Source: CAZIPZ01 sp964541075 | GTDB taxonomy: Bacteria > Acidobacteriota > Terriglobia > 20CM-2-55-15 | Assembly: GCA_964541075.1 (NCBI GenBank) | Contig: CAZIPZ010000083.1 | Location: forward strand, 1 to 16,984 | Direction: 5' to 3' | DNA length: 16,984 nt | Part shown: piece after piece, positions 6,463 through 14,631 of the stretch | How positions within the stretch are numbered: the first letter of the stretch is position 1 | How the letters are laid out: every line of letters begins with the position of its first letter | Made by a program: the position numbers and the translations under genes | The notes under the pieces: model-generated | Databases searched by the model: none | What the model saw: the letters and a program-made list of their open reading frames with translations, nothing else | What the model was told of the DNA's origin: nothing

Positions 6463-9007
6463 ATTCCAATGCTTCCACGAGTGTGCCCCGAACCGCCGAT
6501 TCCGCCGGACCGATGGCGGCCATGAACGCCGCCCCGAGAATGGTCGGGATCATGAGCAAAACGAATGAGACCGGAAAAATGTAGTCCAGATCCAAGCCCC
6601 CAAGGTCACGCTGCACCATGCCTAATGTGTAATAGAGATTCACAGCGCCCAGGCACACGCCAAGGCAGAGACCAATAAGACCGATCCCGAAAGCTTCGAG
6701 CCATACAGTTCTGCGTATCTGGTTTCGGAGACCGCCGACCGCCTGCATTACACCCAATTCCCTTCTCCTATCGGTGATGGACACTGTCAGGGTGTTTATG
6801 ATTCCAAGCACTGCAACGAGAATTGCGACGACAATCTGGTTGTAAGTCATACCGAACCATTGATCAATTAGTTTCAGGGCCCATTCCCTGACCTCCTGGT
6901 TTGTCAGAACTAACAGTCGGCCCTCGTCAGCCAATGCTTCGACGAGACGCTCGCGCACGACTTGAGTATGTTGTCCTGGTTTCACATAAACGCGAGCAAT
7001 GTTGACGCTGTCGTCCTGCCACCACTTGCGATAAACGCTACGGTCGATGAAGACCGCGCCTTGAAGGTCGGAATAGTCACGGACCACGCCCACTACTGGA
7101 AGCGTCAGCAGTCCGTCTGGCGTGGGCAGTTGGACTGGATCTCCCAGTTCGAGATTGTGAATAGATACAAAGCCGTCAGAAGCGATCAGCCCTTTTCCGG
7201 CAGCTGTCAGGCGGTTCATTTCGTCGTAATCACCGGCCAATGGAACGCGACGTACTTTGGTCATCACCTTCTCGGTTTCAACCGACACCACCATTACAGG
7301 CACTTGTCTGAACATTACTCGAGCGCTCCGCACAAGCTGAATCTGATCAATGCCCGCAACCTGCTCCAATTTCAGCGCTGTTTCGGGCGGAAATGTCAGT
7401 GCACGGAAAGTAAGGTTCGCGCTCGGTGCGATGAAGAAATCCGGATTAAGTGCGTTGTTCATCCACTCGCCGATTGAGGCATACATCGAGTGGGTGAAAC
7501 CTCCGAATCCTACAACCATTGCGAGCGAAAGCATCAATGCGGACACAGTTGCGGATGTTCGCCGGGGAGCTTGAATCAAGCTGTCCGCCGCCAGAGTGCC
7601 TTCTGCAGGAAGAAGCCGCTTCAGGAAGGGACGCAAAGCTTTGGCTAACAACAATGTCAAAGTGGGAGCGAGCAGCAGTCCGGCGAGGATCATCAGAATG
7701 TAACCGGCGTAGAAGGCGAGCTTCCACTGTGTGAAAAACAGACTCGACAGGGAGAGTACAAAAAGCACAAACGCCATTCTGCGTCGTTTTCGATTTTCCC
7801 CTGCGGAAAGTACCTGATGCTTTCCCTTCTGAAGCGCTTGCACGGGATCAACTCTCGCGGCGGCTCGCGCCGGCAACCAGGCCGCAAAGATGCTGGCTCC
7901 AACGCCAATAGCAATTCCGACTGCGATGAGTGTCGGATCCAAGGCCAATACATTGACACGTTGCGGAACGCCCGCGACCTGTTCCATCAATGAGCCCATG
8001 TACCGAGCGATTCCAAGCGCCATGGCGATGCCGATGGCCGCGCCGCCTAGGGAACCGATCAGACCAGCGACCATGCTTTCCAACAAAAACAAACGGCGCA
8101 CCTGCCTTTGGGTTGCTCCCAGCGCCCGAAGAATTCCAATCTCAGACCGCCGGTGCGTCACGGCAATCGCAAATGAGTTGTAGATGATGAACATGCCCAC
8201 AATCAGAGCAAAGAGACTCGAAATGCTCATTGCGGCCGAGTAGCTTTGCAAAAGGGCTTCAAACTGGCGCCCGCGCGCGGAGGGTGGTTCAATTTCAAAT
8301 CCTGGTCCGAGCGCTTCTCGCAGACTTGCCTGGCATTGCTCAACTGAGATTCCGGCGTTTGCTCGCAGGTCGATTCGATCAAAACGTCGGCCTTTGCCGA
8401 AGACCTGTTGCGCGGCATAGATGTCCATGACCGCAAGGTTTCCTCCAAAGGCCTGAGTCATGCCTCCCGATCGCACGATGCCGCGAATGGTGAATTCCTT
8501 CTCCCCGGCGATCGTTATGAGCGGAATTTTACTGTTGACGGTGAATCCGTTCCTTTCCGCGAATTCCTTGGTGACCATGATCGAATCTGGTTGTGCAAGA
8601 AAAACCAAAGGGTCGTCAATCAGTGCTTCTTCCCCCTCATCGAAATCATAAGTTCGGAGGCTTCGATCGCCGGTCATGTCGACGCCAAGAATCAGTACGG
8701 TTCCTTGGCCGGGCACTCGAGTCTCAACGGTGGATTCGATGACGGGTACGGCGATGCCTACTTCTGGAACCGCCTGAACCTGCTCCAGCACAGACTCTTC
8801 GAAGCCGAATTCACCGGCCCACACCTGCAATTGGGTCGATCCTGCGACCTGATCGACGGTCCTGCTGAACGCGCTGAATATGGATCGATTCGCCGTGTGC
8901 ATCGCTACAAAAACGGCCACGCCGAGAGCAATTCCTGCGATGGTGAGAACCGATCGGAAAAGATGCTTGCGTAAATAGGGAAGGCTCAAAAGCCTCAGTA
9001 GCATCAT
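6455..9007 (-). CDS. FtsX-type ABC transporter permease with two MacB/FtsX repeats
   Basis: This 850-residue inner-membrane protein has about ten transmembrane segments. One is near residue 18-38, followed by a MacB-type periplasmic domain (about 40-255). Three FtsX helices follow (about 261-281, 306-335, 358-382), then two linker helices (411-455) and another helix at 483-505. A second periplasmic domain and three final helices complete the protein. Each FtsX unit carries the expected cytoplasmic motif, RRSEIGILRALGATQRQV in the first and RRRELGVMQAVGG in the second. The single chain can therefore replace a LolC/LolE pair. The start is placed at 9007, where ATGA overlaps the ATPase stop by four bases. 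An upstream in-frame ATG at 9061 would add 18 residues inside the ATPase gene and precede the hydrophobic start, so it is not used. The permease likely lifts a hydrophobic substrate toward the LolA-like protein. Confidence 0.88.
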   Translation of the reverse strand: MMLLRLLSLPYLRKHLFRSVLTIAGIALGVAVFVAMHTANRSIFSAFSRTVDQVAGSTQLQVWAGEFGFEESVLEQVQAVPEVGIAVPVIESTVETRVPGQGTVLILGVDMTGDRSLRTYDFDEGEEALIDDPLVFLAQPDSIMVTKEFAERNGFTVNSKIPLITIAGEKEFTIRGIVRSGGMTQAFGGNLAVMDIYAAQQVFGKGRRFDRIDLRANAGISVEQCQASLREALGPGFEIEPPSARGRQFEALLQSYSAAMSISSLFALIVGMFIIYNSFAIAVTHRRSEIGILRALGATQRQVRRLFLLESMVAGLIGSLGGAAIGIAMALGIARYMGSLMEQVAGVPQRVNVLALDPTLIAVGIAIGVGASIFAAWLPARAAARVDPVQALQKGKHQVLSAGENRKRRRMAFVLFVLSLSSLFFTQWKLAFYAGYILMILAGLLLAPTLTLLLAKALRPFLKRLLPAEGTLAADSLIQAPRRTSATVSALMLSLAMVVGFGGFTHSMYASIGEWMNNALNPDFFIAPSANLTFRALTFPPETALKLEQVAGIDQIQLVRSARVMFRQVPVMVVSVETEKVMTKVRRVPLAGDYDEMNRLTAAGKGLIASDGFVSIHNLELGDPVQLPTPDGLLTLPVVGVVRDYSDLQGAVFIDRSVYRKWWQDDSVNIARVYVKPGQHTQVVRERLVEALADEGRLLVLTNQEVREWALKLIDQWFGMTYNQIVVAILVAVLGIINTLTVSITDRRRELGVMQAVGGLRNQIRRTVWLEAFGIGLIGLCLGVCLGAVNLYYTLGMVQRDLGGLDLDYIFPVSFVLLMIPTILGAAFMAAIGPAESAVRGTLVEALEYE

Positions 9008-9678
9008 CGGGTGCGGTCCTCGACGATATGTCCATCGCGCAACATGACGCTTCGGGCGCATCGTTCCGCAATGACTTGATCGTGTGTGACGATCAGCACT
9101 GTCGCACCGAGACGGCTATGAAGATCTTCAATCAACCTTAGGATTTCCTGTCCCGTTTGCGTGTCGAGATTCCCGGTCGGCTCGTCTGCGAGGAGAATGG
9201 GTGGATACACAGATAACGCCCGTGCGATTGCGACACGCTGGCGCTCTCCACCCGATAGTTCATCCGGCAGGTGTTCCATTCGCTGTTCCAGGTGAACCAT
9301 CTCCAGCAACTCTCTGGAGCGTTCCTGGATCTTCCTTCGCGGCCAGTTCCTCAAATGAAGCGGCAGCGCGACGTTCTCCAGGCAGTTCAGGGTTGGCAGT
9401 AGGTTAAAGAATTGGAAGACGAAACCAATTTTGTCCCGGCGAACCCGAGTCAGTTCATCATCGGAGAGTAGACCGATCGGACGACCTTCAATGCGAATTT
9501 CACCGGACGTCGGGCGGTCCAAACCGCCGATCAGGTTCAGGAGTGTAGATTTTCCGGAGCCTGATGGTCCTATGACCGCGACGAGTTCACCTTTGGCGAT
9601 GTGTAGATTAATGTTCTCAAGCGCCGTGGCCCTCCGTTTCCCATCAAAGACCTTCGAGACGCGATCAATGTTAATCAT
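9004..9678 (-). CDS. LolD/MacB-type ABC transporter ATP-binding protein
   Basis: The 224-residue ATPase is complete: Walker A GPSGSGKST at 37-45, Q-loop Gln89 in FVFQFFNLLPTLN, signature LSGGERQRVAIARAL at 141-155, Walker B ILLADEPTGNLD at 161-172 and H-loop His199. The FNLLPTLN and DEPTGNLD forms are typical of the MacB/LolD/FtsE group that works with FtsX-type permeases, and its partner gene begins four bases before its own stop. The start at 9678 gives the usual family beginning (MINIDRVSKVF). A longer open frame to 9996 runs into the divergent peptidase gene and encodes no family sequence. No Shine-Dalgarno precedes the ATG, and a perfect TATAAT on the minus strand is only about ten bases upstream. 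This is the first gene of the unit that ends with gatA. Confidence 0.93.
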   Translation of the reverse strand: MINIDRVSKVFDGKRRATALENINLHIAKGELVAVIGPSGSGKSTLLNLIGGLDRPTSGEIRIEGRPIGLLSDDELTRVRRDKIGFVFQFFNLLPTLNCLENVALPLHLRNWPRRKIQERSRELLEMVHLEQRMEHLPDELSGGERQRVAIARALSVYPPILLADEPTGNLDTQTGQEILRLIEDLHSRLGATVLIVTHDQVIAERCARSVMLRDGHIVEDRTR

Positions 9679-9744
9679 AAAAGACTTATTATATTCGCGT
9701 AATTTGGGCAATCCTGGGGCAAATGTCCTAGAATCGACGTCCAT
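9679..9744. promoter_or_regulatory. Compact divergent promoter region
   Basis: This 66-bp gap serves two divergent units. On the minus strand a perfect -10 hexamer TATAAT occupies 9693-9688, which would start RNA near 9681, only a few bases before the ABC ATPase ATG at 9678. No -35 hexamer or extended -10 is visible. On the plus strand TAGAAT at 9729-9734 with TGGGCA at 9705-9710 (18-base spacing, four of six matches) would start RNA near 9741, just before the peptidase ATG at 9745. Neither start codon has a Shine-Dalgarno, which is consistent with leaderless or near-leaderless transcripts. Start sites are predicted by eye. Confidence 0.45.
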
Positions 9745-12462
9745 ATGCTGCTTGTATTCATTCTCACGTTTCTCCTTTCTGCGAACAGCCTCCAGGCTCA
9801 AGCACGCATCACGACGCCTAAAGAACAGTTTGGGTTCAACATCGGAGACGACTACTCCCTCGCGAATTACAGGCAGCTCGTTGACTACTGGAAGAAATTG
9901 GATCGGGAATCCGATCGCATGTCTCTGACCGAAATCGGAAAAACCGCCGAAGGTCGGGCCATGTACATGGCCGTCATAACGGCTCCTGAGAATCAAAAAA
10001 AGCTTGCTCGTTACATGGAGATTTCCATGCGTCTTGCCAGAGCGGAAGGCTTAACGGATGAGCAGGCCCGTCAATTGGCGGAGGAAGGAAAATCCGTCAT
10101 CTGGATTGACGGCGGTCTTCATGCAACTGAAACACTGGGCAGCCAACAGTTGATAGAACTGGTTTACCAGCAGGTCAGCAGGACGGATTCTGAAACTCTG
10201 AGGATGTTGAATGACACCATCATGCTCGTGGCATGTTCGAATCCGGACGGAATGGATCTCGTCGCAGACTGGTACATGCGGCGTTCGATTGCTAGCGGCC
10301 GCTCGTTAGACTACATACCCCGGCTATATCAGAAGTACGCGGGACACGATAACAACCGTGATTTCTACATGTCTTCTCTGCCGGAGACCGAAGCTATCAA
10401 TCGCGTTTTCTATCGCCAATGGTATCCCCAAATTGTTTACAACCACCATCAGTCCGGTCCGCCGGGCACCGTGATGTTCGCGCCGCCGTTCAGGGATCCG
10501 TTCAATTACCACTACGATCCCCTGGTGATAACAATGTTGGAAGAAATCGGAGCTGCCATGCAGAGCCGATTTGCCGTCGAAGGGAAGCCGGGCGTGACTT
10601 CGCGTTCGGGTTCCAATTATTCCACGTGGTGGAATGGCGGGTTACGAACTGCGGCATACTTCCACAACCAGATCGGGTTGTTGACGGAAACAATCGGCAG
10701 CCCTACTCCGGAAAACATTCCCTTTGTTCCGCAAAACCTTCTCGCACGGAATGACCTGCCTTCACCGATTCCACCGCAAAAGTGGCGTTTCCGGCAGTCC
10801 GTGGATTATTCGATCACGGCAAACCGGGCTGTGTTGGATTACGCTGCGAGAAACAAAGATCGCTTGCTCTATAACGTGTACCAGATGGGTAGGAATTCAA
10901 TCGAGCGTGGAAGCCGTGATACGTGGACGGATACCCCTCACCGGATCACCGAACTTCAGGAAGCCTATCGCGGCGGAACCACGTTTCCTGCATCCATGTT
11001 CGAGGAATTGCGACGCCCAGACGCTCGGAATCCTCGTGGGTACATCATTCCCTCGGACCAAGCTGACTTTCTAACTGCGATCAAGTTCATTAATGCTCTG
11101 GTGAAGAGCGGTGTCGATATTCATCGTGCGTCTCGCCAATTCGTTGTGAATGGAAAAATCTATCCGGCAGGTTCATTTGTCGTAAAGACAGCTCAGGCAT
11201 ACCGTCCACACATCCTTGATATGTTCGAGCCACAAGATCACCCGGACGACTTTGCTTATCCGGGCGCCGATCCTACTCCTCCATACGATATCGCGGGATG
11301 GACGCTCGCCTATCAGATGGGAGTGAAGTTTGATCGCATTCTCGATGGCTTTGACGGTCCGTTCGAGAAGCTTTCGGAAGAGGCCACACCTCCACCCGGG
11401 AAAATACTCGAAGTTCCGAGCCCGGCGGGCTACCTGCTGAGTCACGAACCGAATGACTCTTTTATTGCGATCAATCGTCTTCTGAGCGACAAGGAAGAGG
11501 TCTTCTGGTTGAGAACGATGTTCACTATCAACGGAAAGACCTATCCTGCAGGAACGAATTTCATTCCCGCCAAACCGACAACTGCCGCCAAGCTCGGCAA
11601 AATTGCAAGGGAGGTAGGCCTTGATTTCGAGGCGGTCGCGACAAAGCCAAACGTTGATGCCCTGATGCTCCGGCCCCTTCGCATTGGATTAATTGATCAC
11701 TACGGTGGCTCTATGCCGTCAGGCTGGACGCGCCTCGTTCTCGAGCGGTTCGAGTTTCCGTTTTCTGTTGTTTACCCGCGCACTTTGAACGCCGGCGGTC
11801 TTAGTGAAAAGTTTGATGTTTTGATATTTACTGATGGAAGCATCCCGCGGCCTGGCAGCTTTCCCGATTTCCAGGGTCAACCTGATCTTGAAGATACTCC
11901 GCAGGAATATCGCGAACGTTTGGGAACAATAACGGAGGATAGAACCGTTCCACATTTGGAGCGATTCCTTCATGATGGAGGCGCAATTCTCGCGATCGGC
12001 GGCTCCACGAGCTTGGGTTTTCACAGTAAGTTGCCGGTCATGGATGCGCTTGTCGACACGTCTGCAGGAGAGAGAGCTACATCGTTGCCTCGCAGCAAAC
12101 TGTTTATTCCTGGTTCGATCCTCAATGCACGAGTCAATAACGAGTCCCCCCTTGCTTTCGGCTTTGGGGAACGCGTGGACTTGTTTGTTGATTCCAGCCC
12201 ACTATTCAAACTCAAACCCGATGCCCAAGGAATTGAGCCTGTTGCTTGGTTCGACACACCTAATCCCTTGCGAAGCGGCTGGGCGTCAGGTCAGAAGTAT
12301 CTGGAAGGCGCAATTGCTGTGGCAAACGCTAGCGTCGGAAAAGGGAAACTGTTTTTGTACGGTCCTGAAATAGTGTTTCGGTCTCAACCCCACGGAACAT
12401 TCAAGTTTCTGTTCAACGGGATCTACTATGGACGATCGGAGCCGGTGAAGCTAAGCCAGTAG
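9745..12462 (+). CDS. Secreted M14-family zinc carboxypeptidase with C-terminal extension
   Basis: This 905-residue protein has a signal peptide (residues 1-19, ending LQAQ) and so is exported. The N-terminal half is an M14 peptidase. It has the zinc motif HATE (His126, Glu129), the substrate-binding NNRD with Arg205, a third zinc histidine at His234 or His235 in YNHHQSG, and the probable catalytic Glu315 in LLTETIG. M14 enzymes remove C-terminal residues from peptides or act on cell-wall peptides. The C-terminal part, from about residue 640 (RIGLIDHYGG, later FDVLIFTDGSI and GGAILAIGGSTSLG), looks like a Rossmann-type class I glutamine-amidotransferase-like domain without an evident catalytic cysteine. 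It may be structural or bind ligand. Large proteins of this build are frequent in Acidobacteriota. It is divergent from the ABC/LolA unit and converges on the DUF420 gene with 33 bases between. The exact substrate is unknown. Confidence 0.9.
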   Translation: MLLVFILTFLLSANSLQAQARITTPKEQFGFNIGDDYSLANYRQLVDYWKKLDRESDRMSLTEIGKTAEGRAMYMAVITAPENQKKLARYMEISMRLARAEGLTDEQARQLAEEGKSVIWIDGGLHATETLGSQQLIELVYQQVSRTDSETLRMLNDTIMLVACSNPDGMDLVADWYMRRSIASGRSLDYIPRLYQKYAGHDNNRDFYMSSLPETEAINRVFYRQWYPQIVYNHHQSGPPGTVMFAPPFRDPFNYHYDPLVITMLEEIGAAMQSRFAVEGKPGVTSRSGSNYSTWWNGGLRTAAYFHNQIGLLTETIGSPTPENIPFVPQNLLARNDLPSPIPPQKWRFRQSVDYSITANRAVLDYAARNKDRLLYNVYQMGRNSIERGSRDTWTDTPHRITELQEAYRGGTTFPASMFEELRRPDARNPRGYIIPSDQADFLTAIKFINALVKSGVDIHRASRQFVVNGKIYPAGSFVVKTAQAYRPHILDMFEPQDHPDDFAYPGADPTPPYDIAGWTLAYQMGVKFDRILDGFDGPFEKLSEEATPPPGKILEVPSPAGYLLSHEPNDSFIAINRLLSDKEEVFWLRTMFTINGKTYPAGTNFIPAKPTTAAKLGKIAREVGLDFEAVATKPNVDALMLRPLRIGLIDHYGGSMPSGWTRLVLERFEFPFSVVYPRTLNAGGLSEKFDVLIFTDGSIPRPGSFPDFQGQPDLEDTPQEYRERLGTITEDRTVPHLERFLHDGGAILAIGGSTSLGFHSKLPVMDALVDTSAGERATSLPRSKLFIPGSILNARVNNESPLAFGFGERVDLFVDSSPLFKLKPDAQGIEPVAWFDTPNPLRSGWASGQKYLEGAIAVANASVGKGKLFLYGPEIVFRSQPHGTFKFLFNGIYYGRSEPVKLSQ

Positions 12463-12495
12463 TCGGATCGCGTTTTCTCCTAGCTTGTGCGCAAC

Positions 12496-12921
12496 CTACA
12501 TTTTGTACAACATTAGATAGACAATTACACCGGTCACCGAAACGTACATCCAGGTGGGAAATGTCCACCGCGCAATGCGCACGTGCATGTCAAAGCGATT
12601 GTGAGCGGCAAGATAAGCCGTACGTAACACCATCGGGAGCACCACCGCTGCGAGAACGATGTGAGAAAAAAGAATCGGGAAATACACCATTCGCACCCAA
12701 CCCTGCCCACCGAAACGGATGGATCCGACGTTATAGTGGTACAGCAAATATGAAGTCAGGAAAAGTGTTGAAGTAACAAGTGCGGCTAGCATGCAAATTC
12801 TATGGACGCGAACATTCTTCCGCCTGACAAAATAGAACCCGGCTGTGACAAGGAGGGCGGAAACAAGATTCAGAGATGCATTGAGAGCGGGCAGATCCGC
12901 AATACCGATCATCGTCTTCAT
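12496..12921 (-). CDS. DUF420 (CtaM/YozB-like) membrane protein
   Basis: The 141-residue protein has four hydrophobic segments (about residues 13-32, 42-62, 78-100 and 118-139). Conserved polar positions include HRICML in the second segment, LLYHYNVGSIRF after it, and FSHIVLA in the third. This matches the DUF420 family. Members such as CtaM in Staphylococcus and YozB in Bacillus are linked to maturation of heme A-containing oxidases, and the position here behind ctaA and ctaB fits that role. The histidines could bind heme or copper, which is inference. Its ATG overlaps the stop of the ABC-2 permease by four bases. It is the last gene visible in the oxidase-assembly unit. Confidence 0.8.
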   Translation of the reverse strand: MKTMIGIADLPALNASLNLVSALLVTAGFYFVRRKNVRVHRICMLAALVTSTLFLTSYLLYHYNVGSIRFGGQGWVRMVYFPILFSHIVLAAVVLPMVLRTAYLAAHNRFDMHVRIARWTFPTWMYVSVTGVIVYLMLYKM

Positions 12922-13691
12922 GACGTGCGCCTGGTCAGCATAATCGCCGCCGCAAAAACGAATGCCGCGAATAGCGCCGAAATACCAAGCGATAACGAGA
13001 ATGGAGGCAAGCTCAATTCTGAAGCTCTAGCAGCACCATAGATAGACCATCGCACCGATGCCAATCCGTAAGTGAGAGGATTCACCGCGATGACAAGTTT
13101 AAGCCATGTGGGCGCGCCCGAGGCAGGAAACACAGAGCCTGAAAGAAGCCACATTGGAATCAGAAACAGATTCATGATGGCGTGAAAGCCCTGAGTCGAG
13201 TCCATGGTCCAGGCGATCATGAAGCCGAGCCCCGTAAGACCGAAGGCTACAAGCGCCATTGTTCCGAGGGCGCCGGGAATAGCTGAGAGCGAGATGCCGA
13301 CCATAGGGGCAAGCAACATAAACAGCACCCCTTGCATCATGGCGAGCGTCGTTCCACCGAGAACCTTTCCTAACACGAGGGCAGAGCGAGGCATTGGCGC
13401 TACTAGCACTCCCTGAAGAAAGCCCTCACGTCGGTCTTCAATGATAGAGATCGTAGAGAAGATAGATGTGAACAGCAGAATGAGAACCACCGTCCCCGGA
13501 AAAAAATATTCAAGGTACCCCATCTCGCCAACGGTTCCACCCTGACGGAAGGAAGTTCCGACGCCGGATCCGAGCAACAACCAAAAGATTAGTGGCGAAC
13601 CCAAAGCTCCCACAATACGGCTGCGCTGCCGGACAAAGCGAATCATTTCGCGCTTCCATAATGTCGTCATTGCCAGAAGGAAATCGTTCAT
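12918..13691 (-). CDS. ABC-2 type transporter permease
   Basis: This 257-residue inner-membrane protein has about six hydrophobic helices and the ABC-2 signature region EDRREGFLQGVLVAPMPR near residues 85-102, which contacts the ATPase. The late GSVFPASGAPTWLKLVIAVNPLTYG stretch is typical of ABC2_membrane proteins of the NodJ/DrrB type. The start at 13691 gives an ATGA overlap with the ATPase stop; an in-frame ATG at 13703 would add four residues inside the ATPase gene. Together with that ATPase it forms an exporter half-pair likely working as a dimer. The cargo cannot be read from sequence. Placement between ctaB and a DUF420 gene suggests a role in oxidase or heme/copper assembly. Confidence 0.88.
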   Translation of the reverse strand: MNDFLLAMTTLWKREMIRFVRQRSRIVGALGSPLIFWLLLGSGVGTSFRQGGTVGEMGYLEYFFPGTVVLILLFTSIFSTISIIEDRREGFLQGVLVAPMPRSALVLGKVLGGTTLAMMQGVLFMLLAPMVGISLSAIPGALGTMALVAFGLTGLGFMIAWTMDSTQGFHAIMNLFLIPMWLLSGSVFPASGAPTWLKLVIAVNPLTYGLASVRWSIYGAARASELSLPPFSLSLGISALFAAFVFAAAIMLTRRTS

Positions 13692-14620
13692 TCTTCGTCC
13701 CAAAAGCGATGGCCGGTGCGTGCGGTGAAAACGTCTTCCAGAGTCGGTTTCGACAGAGTGACTGAATCGATCATATCGGGAAACGCTTCGACTACCTGTG
13801 AAACGAGTGCATGCCCGTCTTTTTTCTCGATGCGCACCCTGCCGTTCAGAATTGCGGCCTCTAAGTTGAACCTCGACGCAATTTTGTCTCGCAGTTCATT
13901 TGCAGCCGCGCTGGTGAAAACCACTACGTCGCCGCCGATTTCGTCTTTCAAAGAATCCGGCGAACCCATAGCCACGATTATGCCTTGATTGAGGATCAAC
14001 ACCCGATCGCACCGGTCGGCCTCGTCGATCATATGAGTTGTTAACAGGATGGTGACGTTTTCTTTATCCCTGAGTTTCTGCAGATACAACCACAAATCGC
14101 GACGCGCTCCCGGATCAAGCCCCACAGACGGCTCGTCCAGAATCAAGAGGTCCGGCCGATGCAGCAGTCCTTTGGCCAACTCGACGCGTCGCTGCAGGCC
14201 GCCCGAAAGCGTTTCGACAAGGCTTTGGGCGCGATCCGTAATCGCCAGTTGGTCCATCAACTCCGTCATGCGTGATTGAAGGGCCGCGCCACGCAATCCG
14301 TATAGATGTCCTTGATGTTGAAGATTTTCAGCAACCGTGAGCTTCCGGTCCAAGCTGGGGTTCTGAAATACAACGCCTATACGTCGGCGAAGGCGTCCGG
14401 TCTGGATGCGAACGTCGGAGCCAAAAATCAGAACCTCGCCGGAACCCGGAAGAAAAGACGTCGAAATGATTTTGAAAAGAGTTGTTTTTCCACCCCCATT
14501 GGGCCCCAACACACCGAAGATCTCGCGAGAGCGGACGTCGAAGGTTACGCCGCCTAAAGCCTTTCGCGCCCCATACGAATGCGCGACGTTCCGGACTTGA
14601 ACAATTGAATCACTGTCCAT
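13688..14620 (-). CDS. ABC-2 type transporter ATP-binding protein (CcmA/NatA/DrrA type)
   Basis: The 310-residue ATPase has Walker A GPNGGGKTT at 39-47, Q-loop Gln86 in VVFQNPSLD, signature LSGGLQRRVELAKGLL at 138-153, Walker B LLILDEPSVGLDP at 158-170 and H-loop His196 in TTHMIDEAD. The LSGG-LQRR and GLDP forms and the roughly 80-residue C-terminal extension (ending in LEDVFTARTGH) are typical of drug, sodium or polysaccharide ABC-2 exporters. The usual Walker A serine is replaced by glycine (GGGKTT), which is common in this subfamily. It starts 11 bases after the ctaB stop, with a weak AGAAG upstream, and overlaps its permease gene by four bases. It energises the neighbouring permease. Confidence 0.93.
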   Translation of the reverse strand: MDSDSIVQVRNVAHSYGARKALGGVTFDVRSREIFGVLGPNGGGKTTLFKIISTSFLPGSGEVLIFGSDVRIQTGRLRRRIGVVFQNPSLDRKLTVAENLQHQGHLYGLRGAALQSRMTELMDQLAITDRAQSLVETLSGGLQRRVELAKGLLHRPDLLILDEPSVGLDPGARRDLWLYLQKLRDKENVTILLTTHMIDEADRCDRVLILNQGIIVAMGSPDSLKDEIGGDVVVFTSAAANELRDKIASRFNLEAAILNGRVRIEKKDGHALVSQVVEAFPDMIDSVTLSKPTLEDVFTARTGHRFWDEE

Positions 14621-14631
14621 GCACTTCTGTA

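Noticed and set aside
8408..8974. 188-residue plus-strand open frame opposite the FtsX permease
   Set aside because: It is antisense to a clear, motif-bearing permease, has no recognised domain, and other antisense frames of similar quality lie along the same gene (for example 6962-7477).
9008..9061. Upstream ATG giving an 18-residue extension of the permease
   Set aside because: The added residues are arginine-rich, lie inside the ATPase gene, and precede the normal membrane-protein start; the ATGA overlap at 9007 is more typical.
9679..9996. N-terminal extension of the LolD-type ATPase frame
   Set aside because: The extra 106 codons overlap the signal peptide and start of the divergent peptidase and do not resemble ABC ATPase sequence.
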